From Aegilops tauschii subsp. strangulata (Eukaryota > Streptophyta > Magnoliopsida > Poales > Poaceae): a stretch of DNA of 64,000 nucleotides. The translations under genes were made by a program, and so were the position numbers. The notes under the pieces are model-generated. The model made no database searches. It was given only the letters and a program-made list of their open reading frames with translations, and was not told the origin of the DNA. Of this stretch, positions 44,812-56,472 are shown piece after piece (within the stretch, counting starts at the first letter, position 1; each line of letters opens with the position of its first letter). The stretch is from the NCBI RefSeq assembly GCF_002575655.3, contig NC_053038.3, positions 144,972,885 through 145,036,884 on the forward strand, read 5' to 3'.

Positions 44812-46350
44812 ATGTTCTCACCCGGGAGCAACTTTGAAAAGAGGAATTTGGGTACCGGTTGAGTCGCCAAAGGATGTATGAGAAGTTCCCTGATAATTTG
44901 AGTCGAACGAATTAAGTGGTTGACGGAAAACACCCACCTTAGGAAAGGAGAGGGTTGAAATTTCTGGCACCTCATTCCGACGTTTTCGAGGAGCGAGCGT
45001 GTTGGGTAAACCGTAGGAAAGATTCCCACCACCGTTGTTCCGGGTCGTGTGGCGAAGTTCATGCTTTTGTTTCTTCCAAACAAAGTTAGGATCTAGGTAA
45101 GCTAAAGGGTGAGAAAAACCTTACTTTCCGGCTCGCTTGTCGAACTTTATGTCTTGGTAGAGGTTCTGAGTCGAAGGAAAGGATAGTTACCTCTTCACCA
45201 TCTATGTGGCTGGCCTCTACGTCATCCTGATAGCAATCAGTGTCAATAAGGTGTATAAAAAATGAGCCAAGGGAGTCAAGTTCTACCTCCGACTCATCAT
45301 CTAGAGTGAACGGGTCAATTGCATCTGCCTTCTTCTTGGCAGGTTTTTTGAGAGCCTTGGTCTTTGTCCTGACCTTCTGGGCCGGCTTGTCCTGGAGTTT
45401 TCTGTTCCAGAAGGGGGAGTCAACCTGCAGAAAGATTAAGAGATAATGAGTAAGTTAAAGATTGCTCAAAAATACTTACAGCTGGAGCCTTGTTAAGGGT
45501 GTAGAAAGGATTCAAGCCTGTCTTGCTGCATGTTTCCAAGCTCTCGTTAAGCAGTGTCTTGGTCATCCTATTGATTTCATCATCATCTAGCTCTATTTCA
45601 CAATGGCCTCTGGGATCTTTGACATTGCCAGTATACTCACACATTAAGTTGGGCCGGCGGCTTAAGGGTAAGATTCGCCATGTGACCCAGCATCGAACTA
45701 GATCGACTCCAGTCAAACCATTGGCCATTAGGGCTCTAATCTTTGAAAAAATGGGCATATATTTGGCCCATTCTGGGAGAGGGTGTCTGTTGCTAAGGCG
45801 GCTTTCACGGTAACCCGGTAGAGGATTTTGACCCTCTGAAGATGTGTCTTTGCAATAAAACCAACTCTAGTTCGAGTCCTTAGGATGACTGGGAAGTGCG
45901 GCGGCAGGAAAAGTGGCTTCTTTCGGCCTCTGAATTGAAATGCCACCTAGTTCTAGGTTGGGCCCATCTGTGAAATCGGTCTGGCGGTTCACGTAATAGA
46001 ATTCCCTGAACAATTCTACAGTGGGCTCTTGTTGAAGGTACACTTCACAAAAAACATGAAAATTGCAAATATTTGAAACATAGTTGGGCCCGATATCTTG
46101 AGGATGAAGTTGGAAGAAATGCAACACATCACGAAAGAATATTGAGCCGGATGGGGTAAACCCCCGGAGCATATGATCAGTAAAAAGTATGACTTCACCT
46201 TCTTTTGGGTCAGGGGTTGTCTCTATTCCTCGGACTCTCCAGAGGATAACTTTTTTGCAGCTAAGGCACCCACTTGGAGATACTCATTCAGAGTTTGTTC
46301 TGTGACCCGGGAGGCGACCCAATTGCATGAAGTAACGGTTTTGGTCATTT
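44812..46350 (-). pseudogene. Antisense gene of element A, N-terminal domain exons
   Basis: Read right to left. ATG near 46350 opens MTKTVTSCNWVASRVTEQTL. After one frame break near 46228 the conserved domain follows: HMLRGFTPSGSIFFRDVLHF, LHPQDIGPNYVSNICNFHVF, CEVYLQQEPTVELFREFYYV. It resembles the first exon of the antisense genes of C and H (LRGLGF...FY...APNS...F...CEAFL..PPHF). A further exon is at 45830-45420 (VDLVRCWVTWRILPLSRRP, ELDDDEINRMTKTLLNESLE). The part near 44820-45080 has no clear motif. Stops and shifts show decay. Function unknown; family resemblance is by eye. Confidence 0.65.
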
Positions 46351-46811
46351 TGTTGATGAAAAGCATAGAAAGGAAAATATTGCTGGATTAAGGTTATGCT
46401 GTTAAGCCATCCAGTTATCAAAAAGTAAGTGCATTATGCAAGGCCAATTCGTATGCATAGAATACGGGCTATAAAGTTTGGCATGATTAAACCGGAAGAC
46501 AATGTCGGGTTATACAGATTCTGAACATATACTGGCGTCTTAAAGCGGGACTAATGGTGTTTGGCAGGTTACGACCTTTCATATAAGCCGCCCGCACGGC
46601 TGCAGTTCACAAGTATCTGTAGACCTATAAGCGAAACTTTGCTAAGTACTGAACAAACAGGTTCCACGGATGAGTTCCATGATTTTGGATCTACAACAGT
46701 TCAAAAAATAAAATAAATCTGAAACCTAAGGTTGCGGCAGTGGAAGAACTCATGTGCTCAGATGGGATCTTGTACAAAAAGGGTACCTTCTGCGATTGGA
46801 AAGGGATGCCA
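46351..46811. other. Element A, intron or 5' UTR of antisense gene
   Basis: About 460 bases between the ATG-bearing exon and solo LTR G. No coding signal is seen. It joins without gap to 51140 after removal of G, so it probably belongs to the first intron of the antisense gene. Confidence 0.4.
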
Positions 46812-49800
46812 TGTCACACCCTGATTTTCATGCCACAACACTCAAGCTAATAAATCATGATAAAGTGTGGTTTGACAAGAACTTTTGCATTATTTGGCTT
46901 TTATTTGGAGTTGGTTTTCTCTCTGTGTTTTTCAAGTGCTCTTTAAAGTCAACACAACTCCACCTTCTATACTTCATCTCCTTGCCCCAAACTTCTGCCC
47001 AATGATCATCCATGTGTATAGAGCAATATAGTATTTTCTTACAAAAATAATTTGGCCAAATAGTATTTTCCAATATTAGTTTTCCAAAACCCCCTTAATT
47101 GAGGTTTGCACTACAAGTACTTGATTTGGGGTATGAAAAATATTTCAAAGAGTATATTTGAAACCTATCAGATATAGGACCCCATAAACCACAAAAATAT
47201 AATTTTAAAAGTAATTTTCCTATTTTATTTAAAGGCTCTTCTTTAGGACAGAAATGGTCTTCAATAGATTAAAATTATTTAAAAGCTTCAATAATATTGG
47301 AGAAAAATCAGGGAAACTCAGTGGACATATATTTTCCATATATAAGAGTTTCAACACATGGTCATGTTCAAAATATTGGGCAAAACCCACCAAAACCATT
47401 TATGTCCATTTCAAGTATTTGAAATATTTCTACAAGGAATATTTTCCAATAAATCCAGGAAAATTCTAGCAAGTCACATATGCATAATATGATGACCTTG
47501 CAAAGTTTCAGCTCAATCCATACTATTTTTGTTCACCAAAGTGCCCCAAAACCATCTCTGTCCAGATTCAAGTTTGAACAACTTTACATTGCCAACTTAT
47601 TCCAAATGCCCCCAAACTTTGTGGTCATGCTCAAAAGACCAAATGATGACACTACACCAAGTGGTGCACCAAGGAGAAGAGTTTAGCTTAGCTAGATCTA
47701 AGCAAGTCAATTTCTGCTGATTTCTAGGGTTTGCCAAAGTTACATTGGCAACTTTCTTCAAATGGACTCAAACTTGGTGGTCAACCTCAATTATATATGC
47801 CACTTGATCCTGTTAATTCTCATGTCAAGTGGAACTAATTTGCTTGCCCAAATTTGCATCAAACACCTTCTGTCATTTTTCAAAAATCACCATTTTGACC
47901 ACTTACACTATTCTCCTTGAGCTCAACTTTTTACCACAGCCCCTCCTAGTCCTCTTCTACCTCCAGTAACATTTGCAAGTCCACAGATCAATTATTGGGG
48001 GGGGGGGGGTAAAACCACCTCTTTCTCTCTTTGTTCACCCATGGAAACACCTCCTCTCTCTCACATTTCAATATTGAGTAGCCCACCTAGCATCTCTCCA
48101 CCCCAGGGCATCCAAGGCAACCCCAAGGCACAAGGGGACATGCCCTGGCCCTTTAAAAATGGCCATGCCAGCCATTTGCATGCTCCAGAGCGCTACAGTG
48201 CGCCCATGCACTATAGCCGCCCTATGCCCGACACCTCCTACCACCTCGGGCCTCCCCAGCACGCCAACCAACGCCCCTCGACGTCCGCGTCACGACACGG
48301 CACTGTCCCCCTCCACTGTCCCCCTCTCTCGCCCATGCTCGCATGCGCGCTGGCCGCCCGAGCGTGCCAATGGCACGGCTCACACGCGCGATGCTCTCTG
48401 GCCTTCCCCCGCTCTCTCCCTCAGCTCCCCTCAGCGTTGTCCACACCCAGCAACACCCCAGACACGGCGCCAGCTCCTCCCGAGCCCTGAGGCGACAAGC
48501 AGGAGCTCGCCGCGCGCACGGGTCCACGGCACCCCGCCGTTCGCCTATTTAAGGGAGTCCCCGAGCCCTCCTCTCCTCACCACTCGCTCTCTCACTCCCC
48601 TAATCACCCCCTACACCACACGCTCCTCTGCAGAAGCTCTCGAGCTCAAGATTGAGCTCGCGCTCCGCCGCCTCGGGTCACCGTCGATCTCGTGGTACAG
48701 GCCTCCTTTGCCCTCTCTCTCTCTCTCAATCTGGAACCGCCTCACCTCTCTTACCATTTCCCCTCTGTCTCCCCTCTCTATTGCAGCCGGAATTGACCGG
48801 GGCAAACACCTTCCGAAGCCCTTCCGCCGGCTTCCTCGTCGCCGGTGAACCCCTCCACTCCGGCGACCGCCTCCACCTCCACCTGAACGGCGACTCCGCC
48901 CTGAGCACGCTGGTGCCCTCGGATCACCTCGCCGTCGACCACAGCGACGCCGGTGAGCTTGCCTCCCTCTCTGGCCAGACGTTGAAGACGACGGCCGTGG
49001 GGCCCGTCGGTCAGCCTCACATTCTGACGGGTGGGCCCCACCCATCCGGTTTAAACATGCATGCGCGCGCGTACCGGTTCACCCGTCAGCTGAAGGCATA
49101 TTTTGCATTTACGCCTTCGACGTGGCAGCCTCGCGCGGGCTGGATCCTCTCCGGGCCTGCTGCACTGTGGTCCTTCTGGCCTAGTTGCACAGTGCTGCTT
49201 CTCCTTTTTCTTTTTCCATAAACTTGCAAAAATTCCTCAGGATTAAATATTAATCCAAATGAAATAATTCCAGTTCCTAAATTCTTGTAAAAATCCTACC
49301 TATTTAATGGTATAACTTCCACACATGTCCAAACAACTTTTATGTACTGTTCATATTCAAATTCAAATTTGAATATATTTAAACCTCTCTAAAAATCCAT
49401 TCCTCATATCCTACTACTCCAGATCCAAAACTAGGAATTTTATCCTTCTTAGTTTTCACCCTAGTATTTATTAAAAATTGGTTGACATTTTTCTGAGCAC
49501 TTTGGTTTTTCTGTTTTGCTAGTGCCTTATTTTCTCGTCATTTCTTTTGCAACGAATAGATCCCGTATTTGACAAAGTAGTGGATAAGAAGAAGGAGAAG
49601 GACTTGAAGAGTTTGAAGACCAAGGCAAGCAGCCCTCTGACCATGTCTAAGAAACCCTTTTTATGCATGTCATATGGCACTTTTATTGCTTGCATCGAAG
49701 TCATGATAAAATGGTGACCACTTGAGGTGGTTTGCCTCTGTTGCTTTTCTCGTTGACACTTGCATGATGCATGACCCTACCTTTCTATGAGGGTTATGCC

Positions 49801-51134
49801 GGTGGGAGTAGATAGGATGCTAAAGTAGTTGCTACGCAAAAGGGGATGGGTATATGCATGGTGATGGAAGCAAGATTGTTTTCAAAAACTTTTCGAAAAC
49901 CCCATTGGGTGCCACTTATGCCCGAGGGAGATAATGAGTTGGGTAACCACTTAATGACGAAGTGGTGTACCGAGGCAAGTGTGTGTGTTGTTTTCAAAAC
50001 GGATTGGTTTAAGTTGCGACCGTTATTCTAACCTTACATGCGCAACCACTCTACCCTCATATGGGAAAGGGCATTATTGATTACCTAGGCCGATATTAGC
50101 ATGGTGCCCGCGTTACTAGTGACGGGAGAGTTGTTGCTCTCTCGGGACGGGGTCGTGCCAGGTAGGGCGGCCAAGAACATTTTTATGGGGCACCGGACAC
50201 ACCGTTGGTACCCCGTGCCAGTGGTATGTGATGAATATGGGAGCGAGGCTCCACAATTTTAAGTTGTGAAATGTTGGGCACGGGGGTTACTACCAATTGA
50301 GTGGACTCTATGTTAGTGTCATCTAGGGAAAGATAGTGATCGGGTGCTTACCCCGGGTACTTGAGGTACCGCGGTTCGTGGATGACACGGAAGTTCCCCG
50401 GATCTTGTGGGTAAAGTGTGCAACCTCTGCAGAGTGTAAAACTATTTGAATAGCCGTGTCCACGGTCAAGGACAGTTGGGTAACCGCTCTTGGGCTACGT
50501 CCACTTGTTTACAAACCAGTGTGTGTGTGGGAAGAACTATTTGCGTCAAGTCAAATGACTTGACATGATTGAGTCGGGTTGGAACCCACTCCCTTTATGT
50601 TGATATATGTAACCAGACCCTATGGTTACTTGAATTCGTATGATGCATGTTTTACCAGTTGTTGAACATATCATAGCACAACAAAACTAGCTTTCTGCAA
50701 AATTTACCTATATCATGCATTGTTGTATCTTGAACCAAAACATGGGTTGCTTGCGAGTACATTCAAAGTACTCATTGGCTTGCCACTGGTTATTTTATTG
50801 GCCAGGCATGAAAGGACAGGATATGATGAAGAATACTTCGGTGACAAACATGTGAGCTAGGACGCTTCCCAGTCAGAATGCCTGTAGGGTTAAGGCAGAT
50901 GGCGTGGGTTCTACTTTTCGACGAAGATTTCCGCTGCTTAAGTTTATTTGGTATTCAACCCTTGTGGCTTTATCTATGTAAGACTTGACCATAATGGTCA
51001 TAATTTGTGTAAGACGGTATGTGTGGATGTAAGACTCTTGTTATTCAGCTTCTGTGTGTTCAGTGAGCATTGATCTCTGGGATAACTGTACACGTGGATT
51101 CGGCGATCACGACTTATGAGTCGGGGTCCCCACA
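46812..51134 (+). mobile_element. Element G: solo LTR of a long-LTR gypsy element
   Basis: 4.3 kb with ends TGTCACACCC...CCCCACA and near-perfect 5-base duplications TGCCA (46807-46811) and TGCTA (51135-51139). No primer site, gag or pol is inside, so it is a single LTR left by recombination between two LTRs. Layout recalls the LTR of B: AT-rich left part, a TATA-like TATTTAAG (48546-48552), a GC-rich leader block (48600-49060), and coding-like short blocks near 49545-49640 and 50800-50860. A poly-G run is at about 47998-48010. Orientation is inferred from the TATA position. Chromovirus origin is inference. Confidence 0.75.
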
Positions 51135-51257
51135 TGCTAAAACTACTACCGCACAACTTAAGTGACGTGTTCAGATCAAACTACGCATTCTAAAGAGAAC
51201 AAATGAAGAACGGCGGGAATCCTAATGGAGATCTGATGTGAGAGACGGTGAGAACTT

Positions 51258-51452
51258 ACTGACGCCGATGAACATCGGAGGTGCGCCGTAGTGTTCTGGT
51301 CTGTTCAGGTCGATGCAGCGGCCGGAGTTTGTGCTGTTGACGAAGGACAGCGACAGCGGAGCTCGGTTGCAGCGGAGTCGCGAAGAGGAAGAAGAAGATG
51401 TGAGGACAGGGGTAAAAAGTGAATAGAAGGGCCCCCTGTCCTTATTTATATG
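51258..51452 (-). promoter_or_regulatory. Promoter and first exon of the antisense gene of element A
   Basis: On the - strand a TATA box (TATAAATA, 51450-51443) lies about 285 bp from the 3' LTR, pointing into the element. The exon below it holds MFIGVS after an ATG at 51275-51273 and ends in a perfect donor (A|GTAAGT, donor at 51259-51254). An upstream in-frame ATG (51470) precedes the TATA box and is unlikely to be used. This is the same promoter placement as in C, H and E. Confidence 0.6.
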
Positions 51453-51734
51453 GAGGTGACTAGACGACATGCGCGGGAATCAAGGAGGCCGAACATGCTT
51501 TGTGGCTGTATGGACGCCTCGATTTTCAGGAGGTCTATTAAGATAAAGATCTGTTGAGATGTCCTGGGCTTTGTGCGGAGTTAATGGGCATGATGTCATG
51601 GCGGGTTACCATGGTTCTGTGATGTGACATCATGGCGGGTTACAGCGAATTGGCGAGGAATTGATAATGGAAGATTCTGCTAAGTCAAGTGGTGAAGATT
51701 GATGTGAACAAGTTAAGGTCAACCTAGGGCCTAA

Positions 51735-52275
51735 TGTTGGGGATATAACTATTAGGTATGACCCGCCCAGGAGGGGCCGGGTCATCCATTGGCGACTTAA
51801 AGATGAAGAGGCCTGATAAGGTCCAGGAAAACATGAAGATGGCAGTTCATGGAACAAGCTTATTGAAGGCCCAAGACCCGGAGGCGACTCAAGGCCCGGA
51901 GGTGTGAATCTCCAGGCGATGATTTGTTCTGTAAGGCATGTTTAGTTAGAAACTGAGCCGGTCACATTTGTGTGAGCCGGCTGCGACTTTGTAAGCTGCC
52001 GGGCATCAACCTGTATATAAAGGGGTGACCTGGCGGCGGATTAAGAAAAAGAGACAATCGATCGAGAACTAGGTCAAGCGTATTCGCTCCCTTATAATCG
52101 AAACTCAAGCAATACAAATAGAAGCAGGACGTAGGCTTTTACCCCGTTGAGAGGGGCCGAACTTGGGTAAACTCTCTGTGTTCTTTGTCCCATTCAACCC
52201 CTTTAAGCTAACCTAGTGCGATGGCTCCACACCTAAGTCCTTTCCTAGGGCATCTGCCGTGATAAAACCACGACA
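51735..52275 (+). repeat. 3' LTR of element A
   Basis: 541 bp, TGTTGGGGATAT...ACGACA, with TATATAAA at 52014-52021. It is the complete version of the LTR at 1-510. The sequence right of it (AAGGG, 52276-52280) should be the target duplication; its partner is outside the window. Directly to the right begins the C48 peptidase exon. Confidence 0.92.
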
Positions 52276-53328
52276 AAGGGTGTATCTCCCCTTGATGGAA
52301 TAGTGGGCCGTAGAGCTAGTGTTGCTAGGAAGGATCCTGCATTGAATTCTGGCAATGTTACAAGCTCGAAGTGTGCACCCAGAGCTTCTATAAAGTTTTG
52401 CTCCCCTGTGCAGCAGCTTCACCCTCATAAATTCCTTCACCTGGACAAGGCTCGCAAGTTGTATAATCTGTTGCTTGCTGATGAAGGACGTGAGAAGTAT
52501 GCCGAGTGAGTATCTCTCATTATGTTTCCTCTTCTTTTCTTCTGTTGTTTCTAACTGCTACATAAATATGACCTGAACTGCTCATTTTTATATAACTTGA
52601 ACTGCTATGAATCCCTTATCTTCCTTCCCCTGCTTTTTGTTCTTCTGTGTGCTGCAGGACTACGTTCTCATTGATACCTCAGCCCGGTGATAATGTAACT
52701 TCCTTCACTGGCAAACGCGTCTGGGAAGTTTTTGCACCTAGACAGCTGATGGAGGCTGATGTAATGGACTTCCTCATTGATGATTGGAAGCGAGATCCCG
52801 AAAGAAATGTTGATTTCACATCTGGAAAAAGGATCTTGCTGAGTCCATATTTCATCACGGTAATGAATCAGATCGTTAGTTTCTGTGAAATAAGACTGCC
52901 TATTGTTTTACGAGTTTTTAAAATACTCTTTTGACTATTTTTAAAAAATAATTTCATTGTTGATCCTTTTCCCCTGTCTATTTCTTTCTGGCTTTTTGCA
53001 GGTTGTGCTTGATTGTTCGTTTTATGGTGATGAAGATAAAGAGTTTAATGTGGAGAGTGCAGCGAGAGATTTCAAGAGCTATGTTCAAGATGGGGAAGAC
53101 TTGCTCAGTGCCGACCTTGTGAGATCTACTAGCTGATTTTTGGTTTTACTTTTTGGTTGTCATGTCGGTTTTATTTTGAATATTTAATATATTTTTTGGT
53201 CATTTGTTTTTAGGTCATGTTGCCTCTATTCAAACCTATGGTTTTATCAAAGAATTTGAAAGGGTCACACTTTTCCTTATATGTCATGAATCGGTACCGA
53301 AGTACCATTGACATCCTTGACCCTTTAC

Positions 53329-55924
53329 TAATGAGGAGCGAACCTCGAGACGATGGTCGATCCGTTGTTGGCCCGATCTTTCATGGCACAAACCTTCATC
53401 GTAGTAAGAACTAGTCGCGCGCGGGTTTACGAAGATGTTCGCAAATCCCACGAAAACAACACGCCAACCCCTTGATCCGAAGGCATAACATGGACAAACC
53501 GTATAGGCTCAGCTTGTAATCTCCTACGCGTCGTGTCGCAGGAACTCACACGCCAACAGAGATTTTTGAGAAGGTTTCTCCAAACTCGATAATGGCCGAC
53601 GGTCGAGAAACACACACGTGTCTAATTCATCTCAAAATAACCTGCTGTTACATGACCTATGGACTTGCCTTATATTGTGGCCAAACACCCTAAGCTAACT
53701 TGGAAATCAAGAAATGGAAATAAACTAATCTGGACTCTGTATAATCGATATTGCCTTTTACATCTTGGCGTCTATCTAAACTACCAGAAAAACGTAAATC
53801 ATAAATATGATGGATTCTGAACAAAACGGTACGCGAGACACCTTTTCTGTGTAGTCTTGCTCCTTCTGGTGGGCCCCAGCCTAACGCACATAAGCAAAGG
53901 AAATCCCATGATCTGGCCAGCCCGATTACATCATTATTATTTTCCTTACGAGGTAAGAACAGAAATAGAAAATCAATGTTCATTGTCACATCTTTAAACC
54001 AGCCCGAACACTGTATATTCTGCTTAGCTCTTTAGTTTTTTGGCTCAAACGTACTAGTGTACAGGTCGCCGCCTACATGCACGCACATGCACCTCTTCCT
54101 AGACCATGCATGCATGTTAAACACCCCATCTTTCTTATGTGAGTGCATCTCCATGAAGGACATGGTATGCATGTACGTACCTTCAACTAGAGCAACCTTT
54201 TCTTCCATCTTTTCCTGATGCACGGCAACAGCGAATATATTTTCTTGATCAGCAGTAACAATGGTAATATCGGAGAGACTCGTGGCCATATCATCCTCCC
54301 TCCCTTTAAGCGAAACCGTCCTCGGTTTCGAGTCAGACTTTATAGAAGAAACATGGTCTGCAGATTGTACATCGGTTGGAAAAAATTAGCAGCTTCGACT
54401 TCCTTCTTTGTTTCTACTTCCTTCATCCTCTGGAGTCATTCTTTCCTCCAACTCCTGAACAACTTCTTCTCCACGGACATGAGAACGTATTTTGGACCCC
54501 GTTCGATAGTGTACGTGTTGGCGAGATAGTCGTGTGCAGTCTTGTTTTTCTTGTACCATGGCTCTCCCAACAGCATATGGCATGAAATCAGCGGCACCGG
54601 AATTACATCGCATAAAACCTCACAAGAAAATTTGCCGACTGAAAACAGTACCGTAGTTTGGTGTGTGATGTCGAGCTTGTCGTAGCACCTCCTCAGTGAT
54701 TATGATAGTGGATGTGGTGTCGTGAATAGTTCCAGCTTCTCCACTATGTCGACGCCAACTACGTTTATCGAACTATCGTCGTCGATCTTCGTGGCGCAAA
54801 CTTTCTCTCCCACTTTACAATAGGTGTGAAAAAGTTCAGCACCATATCCTTTCTCTTCCAGCAAAAAGTCATGGGAGAGCCTCCAGTAGATCCTTGGTGA
54901 CGGCCCGCCGGCCGTCTCCTCCGAAGTGCCGTGGGAAACGCCGGTCTCTGATACCACTTGATGAGGAGCGAATCCCGAGACGAGGGTCGATCTGTTGTTG
55001 GCCCGATCCTTCATGGCACAAACCTTCATCGTAGTAAGAACTAGTCGCGCGGGGGTTTACGAAGATGTTCGCAAATCCAAGGAAAACAACACGCCAACCC
55101 CTCGATCCGAAGGAATAACGTGGACGAACGATGTAGGCTGAGCTTGTAATCTCCTACGCGTCGCGTCGTAGGAACTTACACGTCAACAGAGATTTTTACA
55201 AGGTTTCTCTAAACTCGATAATGGCCGACGGCCGAAAAACACACAGATGTCTAATTCATCTCAAAATAACCTGCTGTTACATGACGTATGGACTTGCCTT
55301 ATATTGTGGCCGAATACCGTAAGCTAACTTGGAAATCACGCAATGGAAATAAACTAATCTGGACTCTGTATAATTGATATTGCCTTTTACATCTTGGCGT
55401 CTATCTAAACTACCAGAAAAACATAAATCATAAATATGATGGATTCTGAACAAAACGGTATGTGAGACACCTTTTTCTCTGTAAGTCTTGCTCCTTCTGG
55501 TAGGCCCCAGCCTAACGCACATAAGCAAAGGAAACCCCATGATCTGGCCAGCCTGATTACATCATTATTATTTTCCTTACAAGGTAAGAACAGAAATAGA
55601 AAATCAATATTCATTGTCACGTCTTTAAACCAGCCCGGACACTGTATATCTGGCTTATCTCTTTTGTTTTCTGGCTCAAACGTACTAGTGTACATGTCGC
55701 CTCCTACATGCACGCACATGCACTTCTCCCTAGACCATGCATGCATGTTAAACACCCCATCTTTCTTATTTGAGTGCATCTCCATGAAGGACATGGTATA
55801 GATGTACGTACCTTCAACTAGAGCAACATTTTCTTCTATCTTTTCCTGATGCACGGCAACAACGAATATGTTTTCTGGAGCAGCAGTAACAATTGTAATA
55901 TCAGAGAGACTCGTGGCCGTATCA
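53329..55924 (-). mobile_element. Element I: small non-autonomous gypsy element
   Basis: 2.6 kb with LTRs 53329-54293 and 54959-55924. The perfect target duplication TTTAC (53324-53328, 55925-55929) splits exon 4 of the C48 gene. The - strand orientation is shown by the primer site TGGTATCAGAGACC (54956-54943, tRNA-Met type) and by the polypurine tract AAAGGGAGGGAGGA beside the left LTR. The terminal TG of the left copy reads TA. The 665-base interior has only a gypsy protease-like remnant. By size and content it is a TRIM/LARD-like non-autonomous element. Confidence 0.88.
54294..54958 (-). pseudogene. Protease-like remnant inside element I
   Basis: Read right to left, the interior encodes CATKIDDDSSINVVGVDIVE followed by KLELFTTPHP, reminiscent of gypsy retropepsins (D.GS...N.V....V.KL.L..HP). 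After a frame change comes a stretch recalling the retropepsin C-terminal half (CHMLLGEPWYK). There is no gag core, RT or integrase. The active-site triplet reads DDDS rather than D(S/T)G, so catalytic function is doubtful. Confidence 0.55.
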
Positions 55925-56472
55925 TTTACCTTATGGGAAGAACCATCGTCCTTCCAAGAACACCTATCACAAAGACTGCGAGAAGATTGTGAGTGATATT
56001 TATTATCTGTACTAGATTAATTTATCCACCTCTTGTTTCTGCTTCTTTGAGACCTGAAATGTGTGGTTTCTTTTCATATTTTTACAGATCTCTAGATTGG
56101 TCTAACTAATGAAGGTTGTGTATGGGAGGCTTTAGCAAAGAAACCAACGTTTGTCAAGGTTCCATTTCAAGGGCTGAATGAATGTGGCCATTATACTCTA
56201 AAGTATGCGGGAACCTATGATGGTGAAAAGATCGTTGGGAACATTCGAAATAATGATGTGGGTTCTAGTTCAGCTTTCACTTTCTGTGTTTAGCTGATTG
56301 TCTATTCCTTTTTTATGTGTCATGATTTTTGATAATTTGTTTTATTGTTTTGCAGCCGCGTATTGTTGATAGGAATGCTCAGGATTTGTATACAGCTGTG
56401 TTCAACCGGAATAACCAGGTTATGGTGACGAAGCTTCCCGAGGAGGTTCAGGCTTTGGCTCCTGGTGCATAA

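Larger units (their letters stand above)
52276..56472 (+). pseudogene. Ulp1/SENP-like (C48) cysteine peptidase gene, 3' part, split by insertions
   Basis: Six exons: 52276-52505, 52658-52859, 53002-53118, 53214-53328 joined to 55930-55988, 56096-56257 and 56356-56472. All junctions are GT/AG, and the joined frame has 333 codons plus TAA. The catalytic core fits Ulp1-type deSUMOylating proteases: His in KGSHFSLYVMN (codon 53268-53270), Asp in IDILDPL (53319-53321) and Cys in LNECGHYTLKY (56183-56185). Upstream exons add an N-terminal part (KARKLYNLLLADEGREKYAE; VWEVFAPRQLMEADVMDFLI). Element A breaks the first visible exon, so the 5' exons should lie left of the window; element I breaks the fourth. 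Hence the gene is now disrupted, though otherwise undecayed. It could instead be cargo of an unseen DNA transposon, since Ulp1-like domains occur in some. Confidence 0.8.

Noticed and set aside
48041..49221. Long Pro/Ser/Arg-rich ORFs on both strands
   Set aside because: They lie in the GC-rich leader block of solo LTR G, overlap one another in all frames and have no domain.
51222..51470. 82-codon - strand ORF as a complete protein
   Set aside because: Its ATG at 51470 lies upstream of the TATA box, and a perfect splice donor (51259-51254) falls inside; the region is treated as promoter plus first exon instead.
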